DNA of 64,000 nt, taken from positions 372,001 through 436,000 of the forward strand of contig NZ_JBFQGA010000002.1 in assembly GCF_040932435.1 (NCBI RefSeq), read 5' to 3'. This stretch comes from Kluyvera sp040932435 (GTDB lineage Bacteria; Pseudomonadota; Gammaproteobacteria; Enterobacterales; Enterobacteriaceae). Both the position numbers and the translations under genes were made by a program. How positions within the stretch are numbered: the stretch's first letter is position 1; each line of letters begins with the position of its first letter. Positions 1-8,577 of this stretch are shown in pieces. A model generated the notes under the pieces. That model searched no databases. It had not been told where the DNA came from and saw only the letters and a program-made list of their open reading frames with translations.

Positions 1-1
1 G

Positions 2-391
2 CGTATTGTGATGACCTCATCGGTAATGGGGCTTATCTCCACGCCGGGTCGTGGGGCGTATGCTGCCAGTAAATATGCGCTGGAAGCTTGGTCTGATGCG
101 CTGCGTATGGAGCTTCGCCATACCGGCGTCAAAGTCAGCCTGATTGAACCTGGCCCGATTCGCACCCGCTTTACCGACAACGTCAACCAGACCAGCGACA
201 AAGCCGTGGAAAACCCAGGCATTGCAGCGCGCTTTACCCTTGGCCCAGACGCGGTGGTGGAAAAAGTGCGTCACGCGTTTATTAGCGATAAACCCAAGCT
301 GCGTTATCCAGTCACGCTGGTCACTCACGCGGTTGGTTGGCTAAAACGCCTGCTGCCGGGCCGGTTGATGGACAAAATTCTGCAGGGCTAA
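2..391 (+). CDS. ybbO: YbbO, short-chain dehydrogenase/reductase, C-terminal part
   Basis: The reading frame is already open at the window edge, so the N-terminal NAD(P)-binding half lies outside. What is visible starts just before the catalytic Ser region (MTSSVMG) and contains the SDR active-site pattern YAASK (Tyr and Lys four apart) followed by the substrate-loop motif EPGPIRT. E. coli YbbO is an NADP-dependent aldehyde reductase of this family; the assignment rests on that resemblance and on cnoX lying immediately downstream on the same strand, as in E. coli. Stop is TAA; 58 bp separate it from cnoX. Confidence 0.85.
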   Translation, partial: RIVMTSSVMGLISTPGRGAYAASKYALEAWSDALRMELRHTGVKVSLIEPGPIRTRFTDNVNQTSDKAVENPGIAARFTLGPDAVVEKVRHAFISDKPKLRYPVTLVTHAVGWLKRLLPGRLMDKILQG

Positions 392-449
392 GTTGAAGCA
401 TGCGCTTTTGCCCCCATCTCGAATACAAACCGAATATAGGGAATGACTG

Positions 450-1304
450 ATGTCCGTACAGAGTATCGTAAATATTACCGAGGCTAACCTACACCAGACG
501 CTGGAACAATCCGCGACTATCCCGGTGTTATTCTATTTTTGGTCTGAGCGCAGCCAGCATTGTCTGGATCTGACGCCGGTTCTGGAAAGCTTGGCCGCAC
601 AGTACCACGGTCAATTTATTCTGGCGAAAGTTGACTGTGATGCCGAGCAGATGGTCGCTTCCCAGTTTGGCCTGCGCGCTATTCCTACCGTGTATCTGTT
701 CCAAAACGGCCAGCCGGTAGACGGCTTCCAAGGCCCGCAGCCGGAAGAGGCGATTCGCGCGTTGCTGGATAAAGTGCTGCCGCGTGAAGAAGAGCTGAAG
801 GCACAGCAGGCGCTGGCGCTGATTCAGGAAGGCAATCACGCCGAGGCGCTGCCTCTACTGAAAGACGCCTGGCAGCTCTCCGGCCAAGACAGCCAGATTG
901 GCCTGCTGCTGGCGGAGACGCAAATTGCACTCAACCGTTCAGACGATGCGGAAGCGGTGCTGAAAACCATTCCGTTACAGGATCAGGACACCCGTTATCA
1001 GGGGCTGCTGGCACAAATTGAGCTCTTGAAACAAGCGGCTGATACGCCGGAAATCCAGCTGTTACAGCAGCAGGTTGAACAGAATCCCGACGATGCAGAG
1101 CTTGCCACCAAGCTTGCGTTACAGCTTCATCAGGTAGGGCGTAACGAAGAGGCGCTGGAGCTGCTGTTCAGCCATCTGCGTAAAGATCTGGGCGCCGCGG
1201 ACGGTCAGGCGCGCAAAATGCTGCAAGAGATTCTGGCCGCACTCGGCACCGGCGATGCGCTGGCGTCTAAGTACCGCCGCCAGCTTTATTCACTGCTGTA
1301 CTGA
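450..1304 (+). CDS. cnoX: CnoX (YbbN), thioredoxin-fold chaperedoxin with TPR domain
   Basis: 284 aa, the length of E. coli CnoX. Residues about 1-110 form a thioredoxin-like domain in which the usual CxxC is replaced by SQHC (in WSERSQHC), so only one Cys remains; this is the known CnoX arrangement. The remainder is Ala/Leu/Gln-rich helical sequence matching the TPR part. The family protects substrates from over-oxidation by mixed disulfide formation and hands them to GroEL or DnaK. The ATG lies about 9 bases after AGGGA. It is followed by a REP array, not by another gene on this strand. Confidence 0.93.
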   Translation: MSVQSIVNITEANLHQTLEQSATIPVLFYFWSERSQHCLDLTPVLESLAAQYHGQFILAKVDCDAEQMVASQFGLRAIPTVYLFQNGQPVDGFQGPQPEEAIRALLDKVLPREEELKAQQALALIQEGNHAEALPLLKDAWQLSGQDSQIGLLLAETQIALNRSDDAEAVLKTIPLQDQDTRYQGLLAQIELLKQAADTPEIQLLQQQVEQNPDDAELATKLALQLHQVGRNEEALELLFSHLRKDLGAADGQARKMLQEILAALGTGDALASKYRRQLYSLLY

Positions 1305-1319
1305 TCGAGCCTCTCGGCG

Positions 1320-1733
1320 GCGCACACCATGCCTGATGGCGCTTCGCTTATCAGGCCTACCTGTTTAGAGCCAGTCCTCGTAGTCCGGAGAAGGCGGTTA
1401 CGCCGCCATCCGGCAACGGCGTTGCACACCATGCCTGATGGCGCTTCGCTTATCAGGCCTACCTGTTCAGAGCCAGTCCTCGTAGGCCGGATAAGGCGGT
1501 TACGCCGCCATCCGGCAACGGCGTTGCACACCATGCCTGATGGCGCTTCGCTTATCAGGCCTACCTGTTTAGAGCCAGTCCTCGTAGGCCGGATAAGACG
1601 GTTACGTCGCCATCCGGCAACGGCGTTGCACCCCATGCCTGATGGCGCTTCGCTTATCAGGCCTACCTGTTTAGAGCCAGTCCTCGTAGGCCGGATAAGG
1701 CGTTTACGCCGCCATCCGGCAACGGCTACGGCA
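1320..1733. repeat. Tandem BIME array: four 102-bp units of paired REP palindromes
   Basis: The same unit begins at 1329, 1431, 1533 and 1635 (ATGCCTGATGGCGC...), an exact 102-bp period. Each unit has one palindrome of the form GCCTGATGGCGCTTCGCTTATCAGGC and one of the form GCCGGATAAGGCGGTTACGCC...ATCCGGC, in opposite orientation, i.e. a BIME. In unit 3 the inner stem GGCG/CGCC is changed to GACG/CGTC on both sides, a compensatory pair. Such elements bind gyrase, IHF or Pol I and stabilise mRNA 3' ends. Because 102 is divisible by 3, long frames stay open on both strands, but they are repeat artefacts. Confidence 0.93.
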
Positions 1734-2516
1734 TCAAACTTTGTTTTTCAACTGGGTCACCACCAGCTGGTGACGGGCATTGTAAAACTTCCGGTAGGTC
1801 AGGTAGCAGGCGATGATCGTCGACAGGCTGGCGGTAGATAACAGCATAAACGTCACCATGATCTGATACTTAATCGCTTTTACCGGATCGATACCGGCAA
1901 AAATCAGCCCGGACATCATCCCCGGCAAGCTCACCAGCCCAACGGTTTTCGCCGAATCGACGGTGGGGATAAGCGATGCGCGTATGCTTTCGCGAATAAG
2001 CCGCGCTGAGGCCATTTTCGGCGTGGCCCCAAGACTCAATTTCTCCTGAATCTGCTGCTGCTCGGCGCTAAAGCGTTGGCCCAGATTGTTGTAGCACAGC
2101 CCCACCGCAATCATCGCGTTCCCGGCAATCATCCCGGAAATCGGGATCACCTGCATCGGCACGAATGCAATCGAACCGGAAAACACCAGCACTGCTAACG
2201 TCAATCCGGCACCGGTGGTAATGGCGATAAATGATGAGACAAACGCTTTATCAATATATTTGCTGCGCTTTTGCGCGTTATAAGCGGCGTTAAAGCAGAT
2301 AAACAGCACCATCAGCAGCGTCAGCACCGCGTGGTTCACGTTGAAGATATACTTCAGCACGTAGCCGACGATCACCAGTTGGACAACCGCCCGACAAATG
2401 CTCCAGATAATGTCTTTTTCCAGCGCCAACTTTTCCCGGTAGCTCACCAGCACCGCCACCAGAACCAACACCATCGACAGTGCTAATGATTCATTGGTAA
2501 TTGTATGTTCATTCAT
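1734..2516 (-). CDS. fetB: FetB (YbbM), inner-membrane permease of iron-export ABC transporter
   Basis: 260 aa, almost entirely hydrophobic, with about seven predicted membrane segments; matches the UPF0014/FetB family (E. coli 259 aa). With FetA it forms an ABC exporter that in E. coli lowers cytoplasmic iron and raises peroxide resistance. Its start overlaps the end of fetA by 8 bp, so the two are translationally coupled. The last codons run close to the REP array, which probably caps the transcript. Confidence 0.93.
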   Translation of the reverse strand: MNEHTITNESLALSMVLVLVAVLVSYREKLALEKDIIWSICRAVVQLVIVGYVLKYIFNVNHAVLTLLMVLFICFNAAYNAQKRSKYIDKAFVSSFIAITTGAGLTLAVLVFSGSIAFVPMQVIPISGMIAGNAMIAVGLCYNNLGQRFSAEQQQIQEKLSLGATPKMASARLIRESIRASLIPTVDSAKTVGLVSLPGMMSGLIFAGIDPVKAIKYQIMVTFMLLSTASLSTIIACYLTYRKFYNARHQLVVTQLKNKV

Positions 2517-3180
2517 GATGGGCCTCCTGCACGCTATCGCGATGGGATGGCAGCGTGATCACCTCATCCGCATGGCTAATTTCATCTTTATCGTGCGTCA
2601 CCCACAGCACCGCAACCTGCTTATCGCGAACGTAGCGATGAATAATGTCGTTGACGTTCTTTTTATTTTGCTCGTCGAGCGCGCTAGTTATTTCATCCAG
2701 CAGCAACACCTTAGGCAAGAATTGCAGATTACGGATTAACGACACCCGCTGCTTTTCTCCGCCGGAAAGCTCGTTTATCGATTTAGACAGCGTCTCTTCC
2801 GGAAGGCCAAAGCGCGTTAATTGCGCGAGAAAGCTCTCTGGCTCCGGCTGCTGCTGGCGGATTTGCCAAGGGAAAATCAGGTTGTCATAGACCGTGTCGC
2901 CAAATAGCGCTGGCGTTTGCGCACAGTAGGAAACCTGCTGACGGTAGGTCTCCGGCGAGAGTGTGTCGGTGGCTTTGCCTTCAAAAAGGATCTGGCCCGT
3001 GGTCGGTGAAAGCAGCGAGGCCACAATTTTTAATAAAGTACTTTTTCCACAGCCGGAAGGACCGGTAATCAGCTTAAATTCGCCGGGCGCGACGCTGAGA
3101 TTTATCCCTTCCAGAATGGTATTGCCACCAATATCAAAGCCCACCTGTTGGAGCTGCAAAATAGCGTTATTTTCCGTCAT
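2509..3180 (-). CDS. fetA: FetA (YbbL), ATPase of iron-export ABC transporter
   Basis: 223 aa, a single ABC ATPase domain: Walker A GPSGCGKST at residues 40-48, signature LSGGEKQR at 138-145, Walker B VLLLDE at 158-163, switch His in WVTHDKDE. First gene of the fetAB operon, divergent from qmcA across a 127-bp spacer that must hold both promoters. Confidence 0.93.
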   Translation of the reverse strand: MTENNAILQLQQVGFDIGGNTILEGINLSVAPGEFKLITGPSGCGKSTLLKIVASLLSPTTGQILFEGKATDTLSPETYRQQVSYCAQTPALFGDTVYDNLIFPWQIRQQQPEPESFLAQLTRFGLPEETLSKSINELSGGEKQRVSLIRNLQFLPKVLLLDEITSALDEQNKKNVNDIIHRYVRDKQVAVLWVTHDKDEISHADEVITLPSHRDSVQEAHHE

Positions 3181-3307
3181 TGCCTTTCCATGTCCTGATT
3201 CATACTTTTTGTGTCTCTAGTGTAACGCCAATTAATTTCAGGGGGCGAATTTCACCGCTATAGCCGATATACTTGATTGAGTTACGGACAGTTAAACAGG
3301 AGGTTTT

Positions 3308-4225
3308 ATGCTGGTATTTATCCCGATTCTTATCTTTGTCGCGCTGGTCGTTGTGGCCGCCGGTGTCAAAATCGTGCCGCAGGGCTATCAATGGACGGTC
3401 GAACGATTTGGCCGCTACACGAAAACGCTGCACCCGGGCTTAAGCTTGGTCGTCCCATTTATGGATAGAATTGGTCGCAAGATCAACATGATGGAACAAG
3501 TGCTCGATATCCCCTCTCAGGAAGTGATTTCGAAAGATAACGCCAACGTTTCTATTGATGCCGTTTGTTTTATTCAGGTTATTGATGCGCCAAAAGCGGC
3601 GTATGAGGTCAGCAACCTTGAGCTGGCGATTATCAACCTGACAATGACCAACATTCGTACCGTCCTCGGCTCGATGGAGCTTGATGAAATGCTCTCCCAG
3701 CGCGATAACATCAACACGCGCCTGCTGCATATCGTCGATGAAGCCACCAACCCGTGGGGCATCAAAATTACCCGTATTGAAATTCGCGATGTGCGTCCAC
3801 CGGCAGAACTTATCGATGCGATGAACGCGCAGATGAAGGCCGAACGAACCAAGCGTGCCTACATTCTCGAAGCGGAAGGTATTCGCCAAGCGCAGATCGT
3901 CAAAGCCGAAGGGGAAAAACAGGCGCAAATCCTGACCGCGGAAGGTGAACGCCAGTCAGCGTTCCTGCAGGCAGAAGCGCGTGAACGTTCTGCCGAAGCG
4001 GAAGCGCGAGCCACAAAAATGGTTTCTGAAGCTATCTCGGCTGGGGACATTCAGGCGATTAACTACTTTGTCGCGCAGAAATACACCGACGCGCTGCAGA
4101 AAATTGGCTCAGCCAATAACAGCAAAGTGGTGATGATGCCGCTGGATGCCAGCAGCTTAATGGGCTCTATTGCTGGGGTTGCCGAACTGATTAAAGACAG
4201 CAGCCGCGATCGGAAATCATCATGA
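3308..4225 (+). CDS. qmcA: QmcA (YbbK), SPFH/stomatin-like membrane protein
   Basis: 305 aa. One N-terminal membrane anchor (residues about 2-20) is followed by an SPFH domain with the characteristic VPQGYQWTVERFGRY opening, then a long Ala/Glu-rich coiled coil (EAEGIRQAQIVKAEGEKQAQ region) typical of stomatin/prohibitin proteins. In E. coli QmcA is an abundant inner-membrane protein that suppresses ftsH/htpX growth defects. A strong AGGAGG lies 5 bases before the ATG. The stop overlaps the ybbJ start (ATGA), so the SPFH and NfeD-type genes form a coupled pair. Confidence 0.93.
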   Translation: MLVFIPILIFVALVVVAAGVKIVPQGYQWTVERFGRYTKTLHPGLSLVVPFMDRIGRKINMMEQVLDIPSQEVISKDNANVSIDAVCFIQVIDAPKAAYEVSNLELAIINLTMTNIRTVLGSMELDEMLSQRDNINTRLLHIVDEATNPWGIKITRIEIRDVRPPAELIDAMNAQMKAERTKRAYILEAEGIRQAQIVKAEGEKQAQILTAEGERQSAFLQAEARERSAEAEARATKMVSEAISAGDIQAINYFVAQKYTDALQKIGSANNSKVVMMPLDASSLMGSIAGVAELIKDSSRDRKSS

Positions 4226-4683
4226 TAGCCCTGGTGCTGACGCACCCGCATCTCTTCTGGCTGAGTCTTGGCGGCCTGCTGTTGGCCGCCGAGATGCTCG
4301 GCGGCAGCGGCTACCTGCTGTGGAGCGGCGTGGCGGCGGCGGTAACTGGCCTACTGACGTGGGTCTTACCGCTTGGCTGGGAGTGGCAGGGAACGCTGTT
4401 TGCGGTGCTTACGCTGCTGGCAGCTTGGCTGTGGTGGAAGTGGCTGAATCAACGCGCGAGCCGTCAGCGTCCTGCTGAAAATCAGCTAAACCAACGCGGC
4501 CAACAGCTACTTGGGCAACGATTTACGCTCGATAACGCACTGGTTAACGGACGCGGCCATATGCGCGTGGGCGACAGTTCGTGGCCGGTCATTGCCGATG
4601 ACGACCTGCCCGCGGGCAGTAAAGTTGAAGTACTGGCGGTCGAAGGGATCGTCCTGCGAATCAGGTTAACCCCTTCACGCTAG
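4222..4683 (+). CDS. ybbJ: YbbJ, NfeD-like inner-membrane protein
   Basis: 153 aa. Residues 1-75 hold about three hydrophobic segments; residues about 85-150 form the soluble OB-fold-like NfeD domain (LLGQRFTLDNALVNGRGHMRVGDSSW, then EVLAVEGIVLRI at the end). NfeD-like proteins are nearly always encoded next to an SPFH protein, and here the start lies inside the qmcA stop (ATGA, 4-bp overlap). Precise function is not established. The gene ends 3 bp from the convergent cueR. Confidence 0.92.
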   Translation: MIALVLTHPHLFWLSLGGLLLAAEMLGGSGYLLWSGVAAAVTGLLTWVLPLGWEWQGTLFAVLTLLAAWLWWKWLNQRASRQRPAENQLNQRGQQLLGQRFTLDNALVNGRGHMRVGDSSWPVIADDDLPAGSKVEVLAVEGIVLRIRLTPSR

Positions 4684-4686
4684 GCA

Positions 4687-5097
4687 TCAGGCCTGAGCTT
4701 TACGGTGGCAGCAGCCGGACAGATTATCAATAATCGGGCAATCGGCGCTGTCATCGCCCGGACAGGACGCGGCCAGCGACATTAACTGGTCGCGCATCAC
4801 CTGCAAGTCGCTAATATGGCGTTCAATATCTGCTACTTTTTGCAGCGTGTAGGCTTTCACATCGGCGCTGTGCCGTTTGGGATCGTTGAACAAATTCACC
4901 AGTTCACCGCACTCTTCCAAGTTAAACCCCACCTGGCGCGCCTGACGCAGTAGCGTAAACTCATCAAGGTGCTTTTGCGTGTAACTACGGTAGCCGTTCT
5001 CGCTGCGCAGCGGCGGCGTCACCAACCCTTTCTCTTCATAAAAGCGAATGGCTTTGCTTGTCAGGCCGGTTTTTTTGGCAACATCACTGATATTCAC
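4687..5097 (-). CDS. cueR: CueR, copper(I)-responsive MerR-family activator
   Basis: 136 aa. N-terminal winged helix-turn-helix (MNISDVAKKTGLTSKAIRFYEEKG), a dimerisation helix, and the metal loop with C112 and C120, seven residues apart, as in E. coli CueR; a second Cys-rich tail (SGCCHRK) follows. The protein senses cytoplasmic Cu(I), Ag(I) or Au(I) and activates copA by remodelling its long-spacer promoter. The start codon is GTG, chosen because translation matches E. coli CueR from its first residue. The gene is divergent from copA and no glsA/ybaT genes intervene as they do in E. coli K-12. Confidence 0.95.
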   Translation of the reverse strand: MNISDVAKKTGLTSKAIRFYEEKGLVTPPLRSENGYRSYTQKHLDEFTLLRQARQVGFNLEECGELVNLFNDPKRHSADVKAYTLQKVADIERHISDLQVMRDQLMSLAASCPGDDSADCPIIDNLSGCCHRKAQA

Positions 5098-5106
5098 GTT
5101 TCCCCC

Positions 5107-5137
5107 TTGACCTTCCCCTTGCTGGAAGGTTTAACCT
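5107..5137 (+). promoter_or_regulatory. copA promoter with CueR box in a 19-bp spacer
   Basis: -35 TTGACC at 5107-5112 and -10 TAACCT at 5132-5137 are 19 bp apart, the over-long spacer typical of MerR-family targets. The spacer holds the dyad CCTTCC-N7-GGAAGG (5111-5129), matching the known CueR operator. Confidence 0.9.
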
Positions 5138-5191
5138 TCATAACTGTAGACCAAAAGGTAATTCTGGTCATTCATTATTGAGGAAAGTGAT

Positions 5192-7693
5192 ATGTCTCAT
5201 ACCATCGATCTGACTCTGGACGGTCTGTCCTGCGGTCATTGCGTCAAACGAGTCAAAGAGAGTCTAGAGCAACGTCCCGATGTTGAGCAGGCAGAGGTGA
5301 CAATCGAAGCGGCTCACATCACCGGCAGCGCCAGCGCCGAAGCACTTATCGACACCATTAAACAAGCTGGATACGGTGCGGAGTTAAGCCACCCAAAGGC
5401 TAAACCGCTGGCAGAGTCATCATCCCCGTCGGAAGCGCTGACAGCGGCCACCCCTGAGCTTCCGGCAGCACAGGAATCGGATGACAGCCAACAGTTGCTG
5501 TTAAGCGGTATGAGCTGCGCCAGTTGCGTATCCCGGGTGCAGAAAGCCTTGCTGACTGTCCCCGGCGTCGTACAGGCACGGGTAAATCTGGCGGAGCGTA
5601 CGGCCTTAGTAATGGGCAGCGCTTCCGCCAGTGATTTAGTGCAGGCGGTAGAGAAAGCCGGCTACGGTGCAGAAGCGATTGAGGATGACCTCAAGCGACG
5701 TGAGCGTCAGCAGGAAACGGCGCTGGCGACGATGAAGCGTTTTCGCTGGCAGGCGATTGTCGCTCTGCTGGTGGGCATCCCGGTGATGGTCTGGGGGATG
5801 TTCGGCGACAACATGATGGTCACCGACGATAACCGTTCCCTGTGGCTGGTGATTGGTTTGGCGACTCTCGCCGTGATGGTTTTTGCCGGTGGGCACTTCT
5901 ATAGCAGTGCTTGGAAGAGCCTGAAGAACCGCACCGCCACCATGGATACGCTGGTCGCCCTGGGTACCGGCGTGGCGTGGCTGTACTCGATGAGCGTCAA
6001 CCTGTGGCCGCAATGGTTCCCGATGGAAGCACGTCACCTCTATTACGAGGCCAGCGCCATGATTATCGGCCTGATAAACCTCGGCCATATGCTTGAAGCG
6101 CGGGCGCGTCAGCGTTCGTCCCGAGCGCTGGAAAAATTACTCGACCTTACGCCGCCCACCGCCCGCGTGGTGACCGATGAGGGTGAAAAAAGCGTGCCGC
6201 TGGCAGAAGTACAGCCGGGCATGACTTTGCGCCTGGCAACTGGCGACCGTGTGCCGGTTGACGGCGAAATTAGCCAAGGCGAAGCCTGGTTTGATGAAGC
6301 CATGCTCACTGGCGAACCTATTCCGCAGCAAAAAGGCGACGGCGATAGCATTCACGCCGGGACCGTGGTGCAAGATGGTTCCGTGCTGTTCCGCGCCAGC
6401 GCAGTCGGCAGCCACACCACCTTGTCACGTATCATTAAGATGGTGCGCCAAGCGCAAAGCAGCAAACCGGAAATCGGACAACTGGCCGACAAAATCTCGG
6501 CGGTATTTGTGCCCGTGGTCGTTGCTATCGCGATTTTAAGCGCAGCTATCTGGTACTTCTTCGGCCCGGCACCGCAAATCGTTTATACCTTGGTGATTGC
6601 CACCACGGTGCTGATTATCGCCTGCCCTTGTGCGCTCGGTTTGGCCACGCCAATGTCGATTATCTCCGGCGTGGGCCGCGCGGCTGAATACGGCGTGCTG
6701 GTCCGCGATGCCGATGCGCTGCAGCGTGCCAGCGAACTGACCACGCTGGTGTTTGATAAAACCGGTACGCTGACGGAAGGTAAACCGCAGGTGGTCGAAG
6801 TGAAAACCGTCGGCGATATGGATGAAGCGACAGCGCTGCGTCTGGCGGCGGCGCTGGAGCAAGGTTCCAGCCACCCGCTGGCCCGTGCGATCATAGAAAA
6901 AGCCGCTGTCAGTTCGCTGCCGCAGGTCAACGCGTTTCGCACCTTACGCGGTCTGGGCGTCAGCGGTGAGGCCGAGGGGCATCAGTTGCTGCTGGGGAAT
7001 CAGCCGTTAATGCATGAGCAGCAGATTGATACCCGCGATCTGGATAACGCTATGGCGGAACAAGCCGCACTGGGCGCAACCCCGGTACTGCTGGCGATTG
7101 ATGGTCGCATCGCCGCGCTGTTCGCCATTCGCGATCCGTTGCGCAGCGACAGCGTTGCCGCGCTGCAACGTTTGCACCGGGAAGGCTATCGTCTGGTGAT
7201 GCTGACCGGCGATAACCCCGTCACGGCAAACGCGATTGCCAAAGAAGCCGGTATTGATGAGGTGATTGCGGGCGTACTGCCAGACGGTAAGGCGCAGGCG
7301 ATTAAAGATTTGCAGGCCCAGGGTCAGAAAGTGGCGATGATCGGCGATGGCATCAACGATGCGCCTGCGCTAGCACAGGCAGAAGTCGGGATCGCCATGG
7401 GCGGTGGTAGCGATGTGGCGATTGAAACGGCCGCCATCACGTTGATGCGTCACAGCCTCGTAGGCGTCGCCGATGCGCTGGCTATCTCGCGCGCCACGCT
7501 GCGCAATATGAAGCAGAACCTGCTGGGTGCCTTTATCTATAACTCGCTGGGCATTCCGATTGCCGCAGGTATCCTCTGGCCGCTGACCGGAACGCTGTTG
7601 AACCCGGTGGTCGCCGGGGCGGCAATGGCTCTTTCCTCCATTACGGTGGTGAGCAACGCCAACCGCCTGCTGCGCTTTAAACCTAAACAGTAG
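5192..7693 (+). CDS. copA: CopA, Cu(I)-exporting P1B-type ATPase
   Basis: 833 aa (E. coli 834). Two N-terminal heavy-metal-associated domains with CxxC at C14/C17 and C109/C112; actuator motif TGEP; ion-binding CPC at residues 478-480 in the sixth membrane helix; phosphorylation motif DKTGT at 522; SSHPLA nucleotide-site motif; GDGIND hinge near 720. It pumps cytoplasmic Cu(I) to the periplasm. Regulated by CueR through the promoter just upstream. A programmed -1 frameshift signal at codons 68-69 (separate entry) is predicted to yield a 70-residue CopA(Z) metallochaperone consisting of the first HMA domain. A strong hairpin follows the stop. Confidence 0.97.
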   Translation: MSHTIDLTLDGLSCGHCVKRVKESLEQRPDVEQAEVTIEAAHITGSASAEALIDTIKQAGYGAELSHPKAKPLAESSSPSEALTAATPELPAAQESDDSQQLLLSGMSCASCVSRVQKALLTVPGVVQARVNLAERTALVMGSASASDLVQAVEKAGYGAEAIEDDLKRRERQQETALATMKRFRWQAIVALLVGIPVMVWGMFGDNMMVTDDNRSLWLVIGLATLAVMVFAGGHFYSSAWKSLKNRTATMDTLVALGTGVAWLYSMSVNLWPQWFPMEARHLYYEASAMIIGLINLGHMLEARARQRSSRALEKLLDLTPPTARVVTDEGEKSVPLAEVQPGMTLRLATGDRVPVDGEISQGEAWFDEAMLTGEPIPQQKGDGDSIHAGTVVQDGSVLFRASAVGSHTTLSRIIKMVRQAQSSKPEIGQLADKISAVFVPVVVAIAILSAAIWYFFGPAPQIVYTLVIATTVLIIACPCALGLATPMSIISGVGRAAEYGVLVRDADALQRASELTTLVFDKTGTLTEGKPQVVEVKTVGDMDEATALRLAAALEQGSSHPLARAIIEKAAVSSLPQVNAFRTLRGLGVSGEAEGHQLLLGNQPLMHEQQIDTRDLDNAMAEQAALGATPVLLAIDGRIAALFAIRDPLRSDSVAALQRLHREGYRLVMLTGDNPVTANAIAKEAGIDEVIAGVLPDGKAQAIKDLQAQGQKVAMIGDGINDAPALAQAEVGIAMGGGSDVAIETAAITLMRHSLVGVADALAISRATLRNMKQNLLGAFIYNSLGIPIAAGILWPLTGTLLNPVVAGAAMALSSITVVSNANRLLRFKPKQ
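5392..5464 (+). promoter_or_regulatory. Programmed -1 frameshift signal in copA (CopA(Z))
   Basis: Slippery heptamer C_CCA_AAG at 5392-5398 lies in the copA frame as CAC CCA AAG (H67 P68 K69). After a -1 slip the next codons are GGC then TAA (5401-5403), giving a 70-residue product, the length reported for E. coli CopA(Z). Six bases downstream a pseudoknot can form: stem 1 CCGCTG 5405-5410 with CAGCGG 5442-5447, and loop CGGAAGC 5430-5436 with GCTTCCG 5458-5464. Frameshifting in E. coli copA is established; its presence here is inferred from sequence. Confidence 0.85.
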
Positions 7694-7700
7694 CCCCGCC

Positions 7701-7724
7701 GTCCCTCCCGCCTTCGGGAGGGAC
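7701..7724 (+). terminator. Hairpin after copA
   Basis: Perfect 10-bp stem GTCCCTCCCG / CGGGAGGGAC with a 4-base CCTT loop, 7 bases after the copA stop. It is followed by GCGTTTGC and not by a long T run, so it may act as a 3' stabiliser or a weak terminator. Confidence 0.7.
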
Positions 7725-7782
7725 GCGTTTGCACCTTTCCCCCCATCGCGCTAGCATGAGATTTTCCTTCCAGGGAGCGCGG

Positions 7783-8577
7783 ATGAACCTGCAAAATCAA
7801 CTTCAACGCCTGTGGCGCGCCCTGCGCGGTGAACCCTATAGCTGGCCTGCGCTCGACGTGACATTGCCCGGTGGCAGACATCTACACCTGGTCGGCAGTA
7901 TTCATATGGGGACCCGCGATATGGCCCCGCTTCCCGCCAAACTGATAAAGAAGTTGCGTCAGGCCGACGCACTGATCGTCGAAGCCGATATTTCCGGCAG
8001 CGAAACACCGTTTACGGACCTTCCCGTCTGCCCTCCTCTGGCCGAAAGGCTGAGCGAGACGCAGCTATCCGAGTTGGAAAATCGCGTCAACGAGCAGGGA
8101 TTATCGCTCTTTCGTTTCGACAGCCAGCCGCTATGGCAAATTGCGATGGTGCTACAGGCAACTCAAGCGCAGCGGCTGGGTCTGCGTCCCGACTACGGCA
8201 TTGATTACCAGATGCTAACAGCGGCACGCGCAAACGGGCTGCCGGTGCAGGAGCTTGAAGGGGCAGACAATCAGATTAACCTACTGTGCCAACTGCCTGA
8301 TGGCGGGATGGCGCTGCTTGACGATACGTTAACCCACTGGCACACCAACGCGCGGTTGCTGCAGGTCATGATCGGTTGGTGGCTACAGCAGCCGCCGTCA
8401 AATTCCATGAGTACGCTGCCGAATACTTTTAGCCAGTCGTTATACGATGTGTTGATGGTGAAACGCAATGAAGCTTGGCGCGACGCGCTGCTGGCGCTGC
8501 CGCCGGGGCGCTACGTTGTCGCCGTGGGCGCTCTGCATTTATACGGAGAGGGGAATCTGCCGCAGATGTTGAAATAA
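7783..8577 (+). CDS. ybaP: YbaP, TraB/GumN-family protein
   Basis: 264 aa, the E. coli YbaP length when started at the ATG at 7783, which has GGGAGC 7 bases upstream; an in-frame ATG at 7729 is rejected for lack of a ribosome site. Conserved family features are LVGSIHMGT near residue 40 and VAVGALHLYGEGNL near the C-terminus; the two His-containing motifs resemble the metalloprotease-like TraB/GumN fold. Biological role unknown. The stop codon TAA lies within the terminator of the oppositely transcribed ChiX RNA. Confidence 0.9.
   Translation: MNLQNQLQRLWRALRGEPYSWPALDVTLPGGRHLHLVGSIHMGTRDMAPLPAKLIKKLRQADALIVEADISGSETPFTDLPVCPPLAERLSETQLSELENRVNEQGLSLFRFDSQPLWQIAMVLQATQAQRLGLRPDYGIDYQMLTAARANGLPVQELEGADNQINLLCQLPDGGMALLDDTLTHWHTNARLLQVMIGWWLQQPPSNSMSTLPNTFSQSLYDVLMVKRNEAWRDALLALPPGRYVVAVGALHLYGEGNLPQMLK

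Noticed and set aside
1286..1841. Two overlapping open frames of 116 and 170 codons with 34-residue repeats
   Set aside because: They are created by the 102-bp BIME period on both strands; no ribosome site, and the plus-strand frame continues into antisense fetB.
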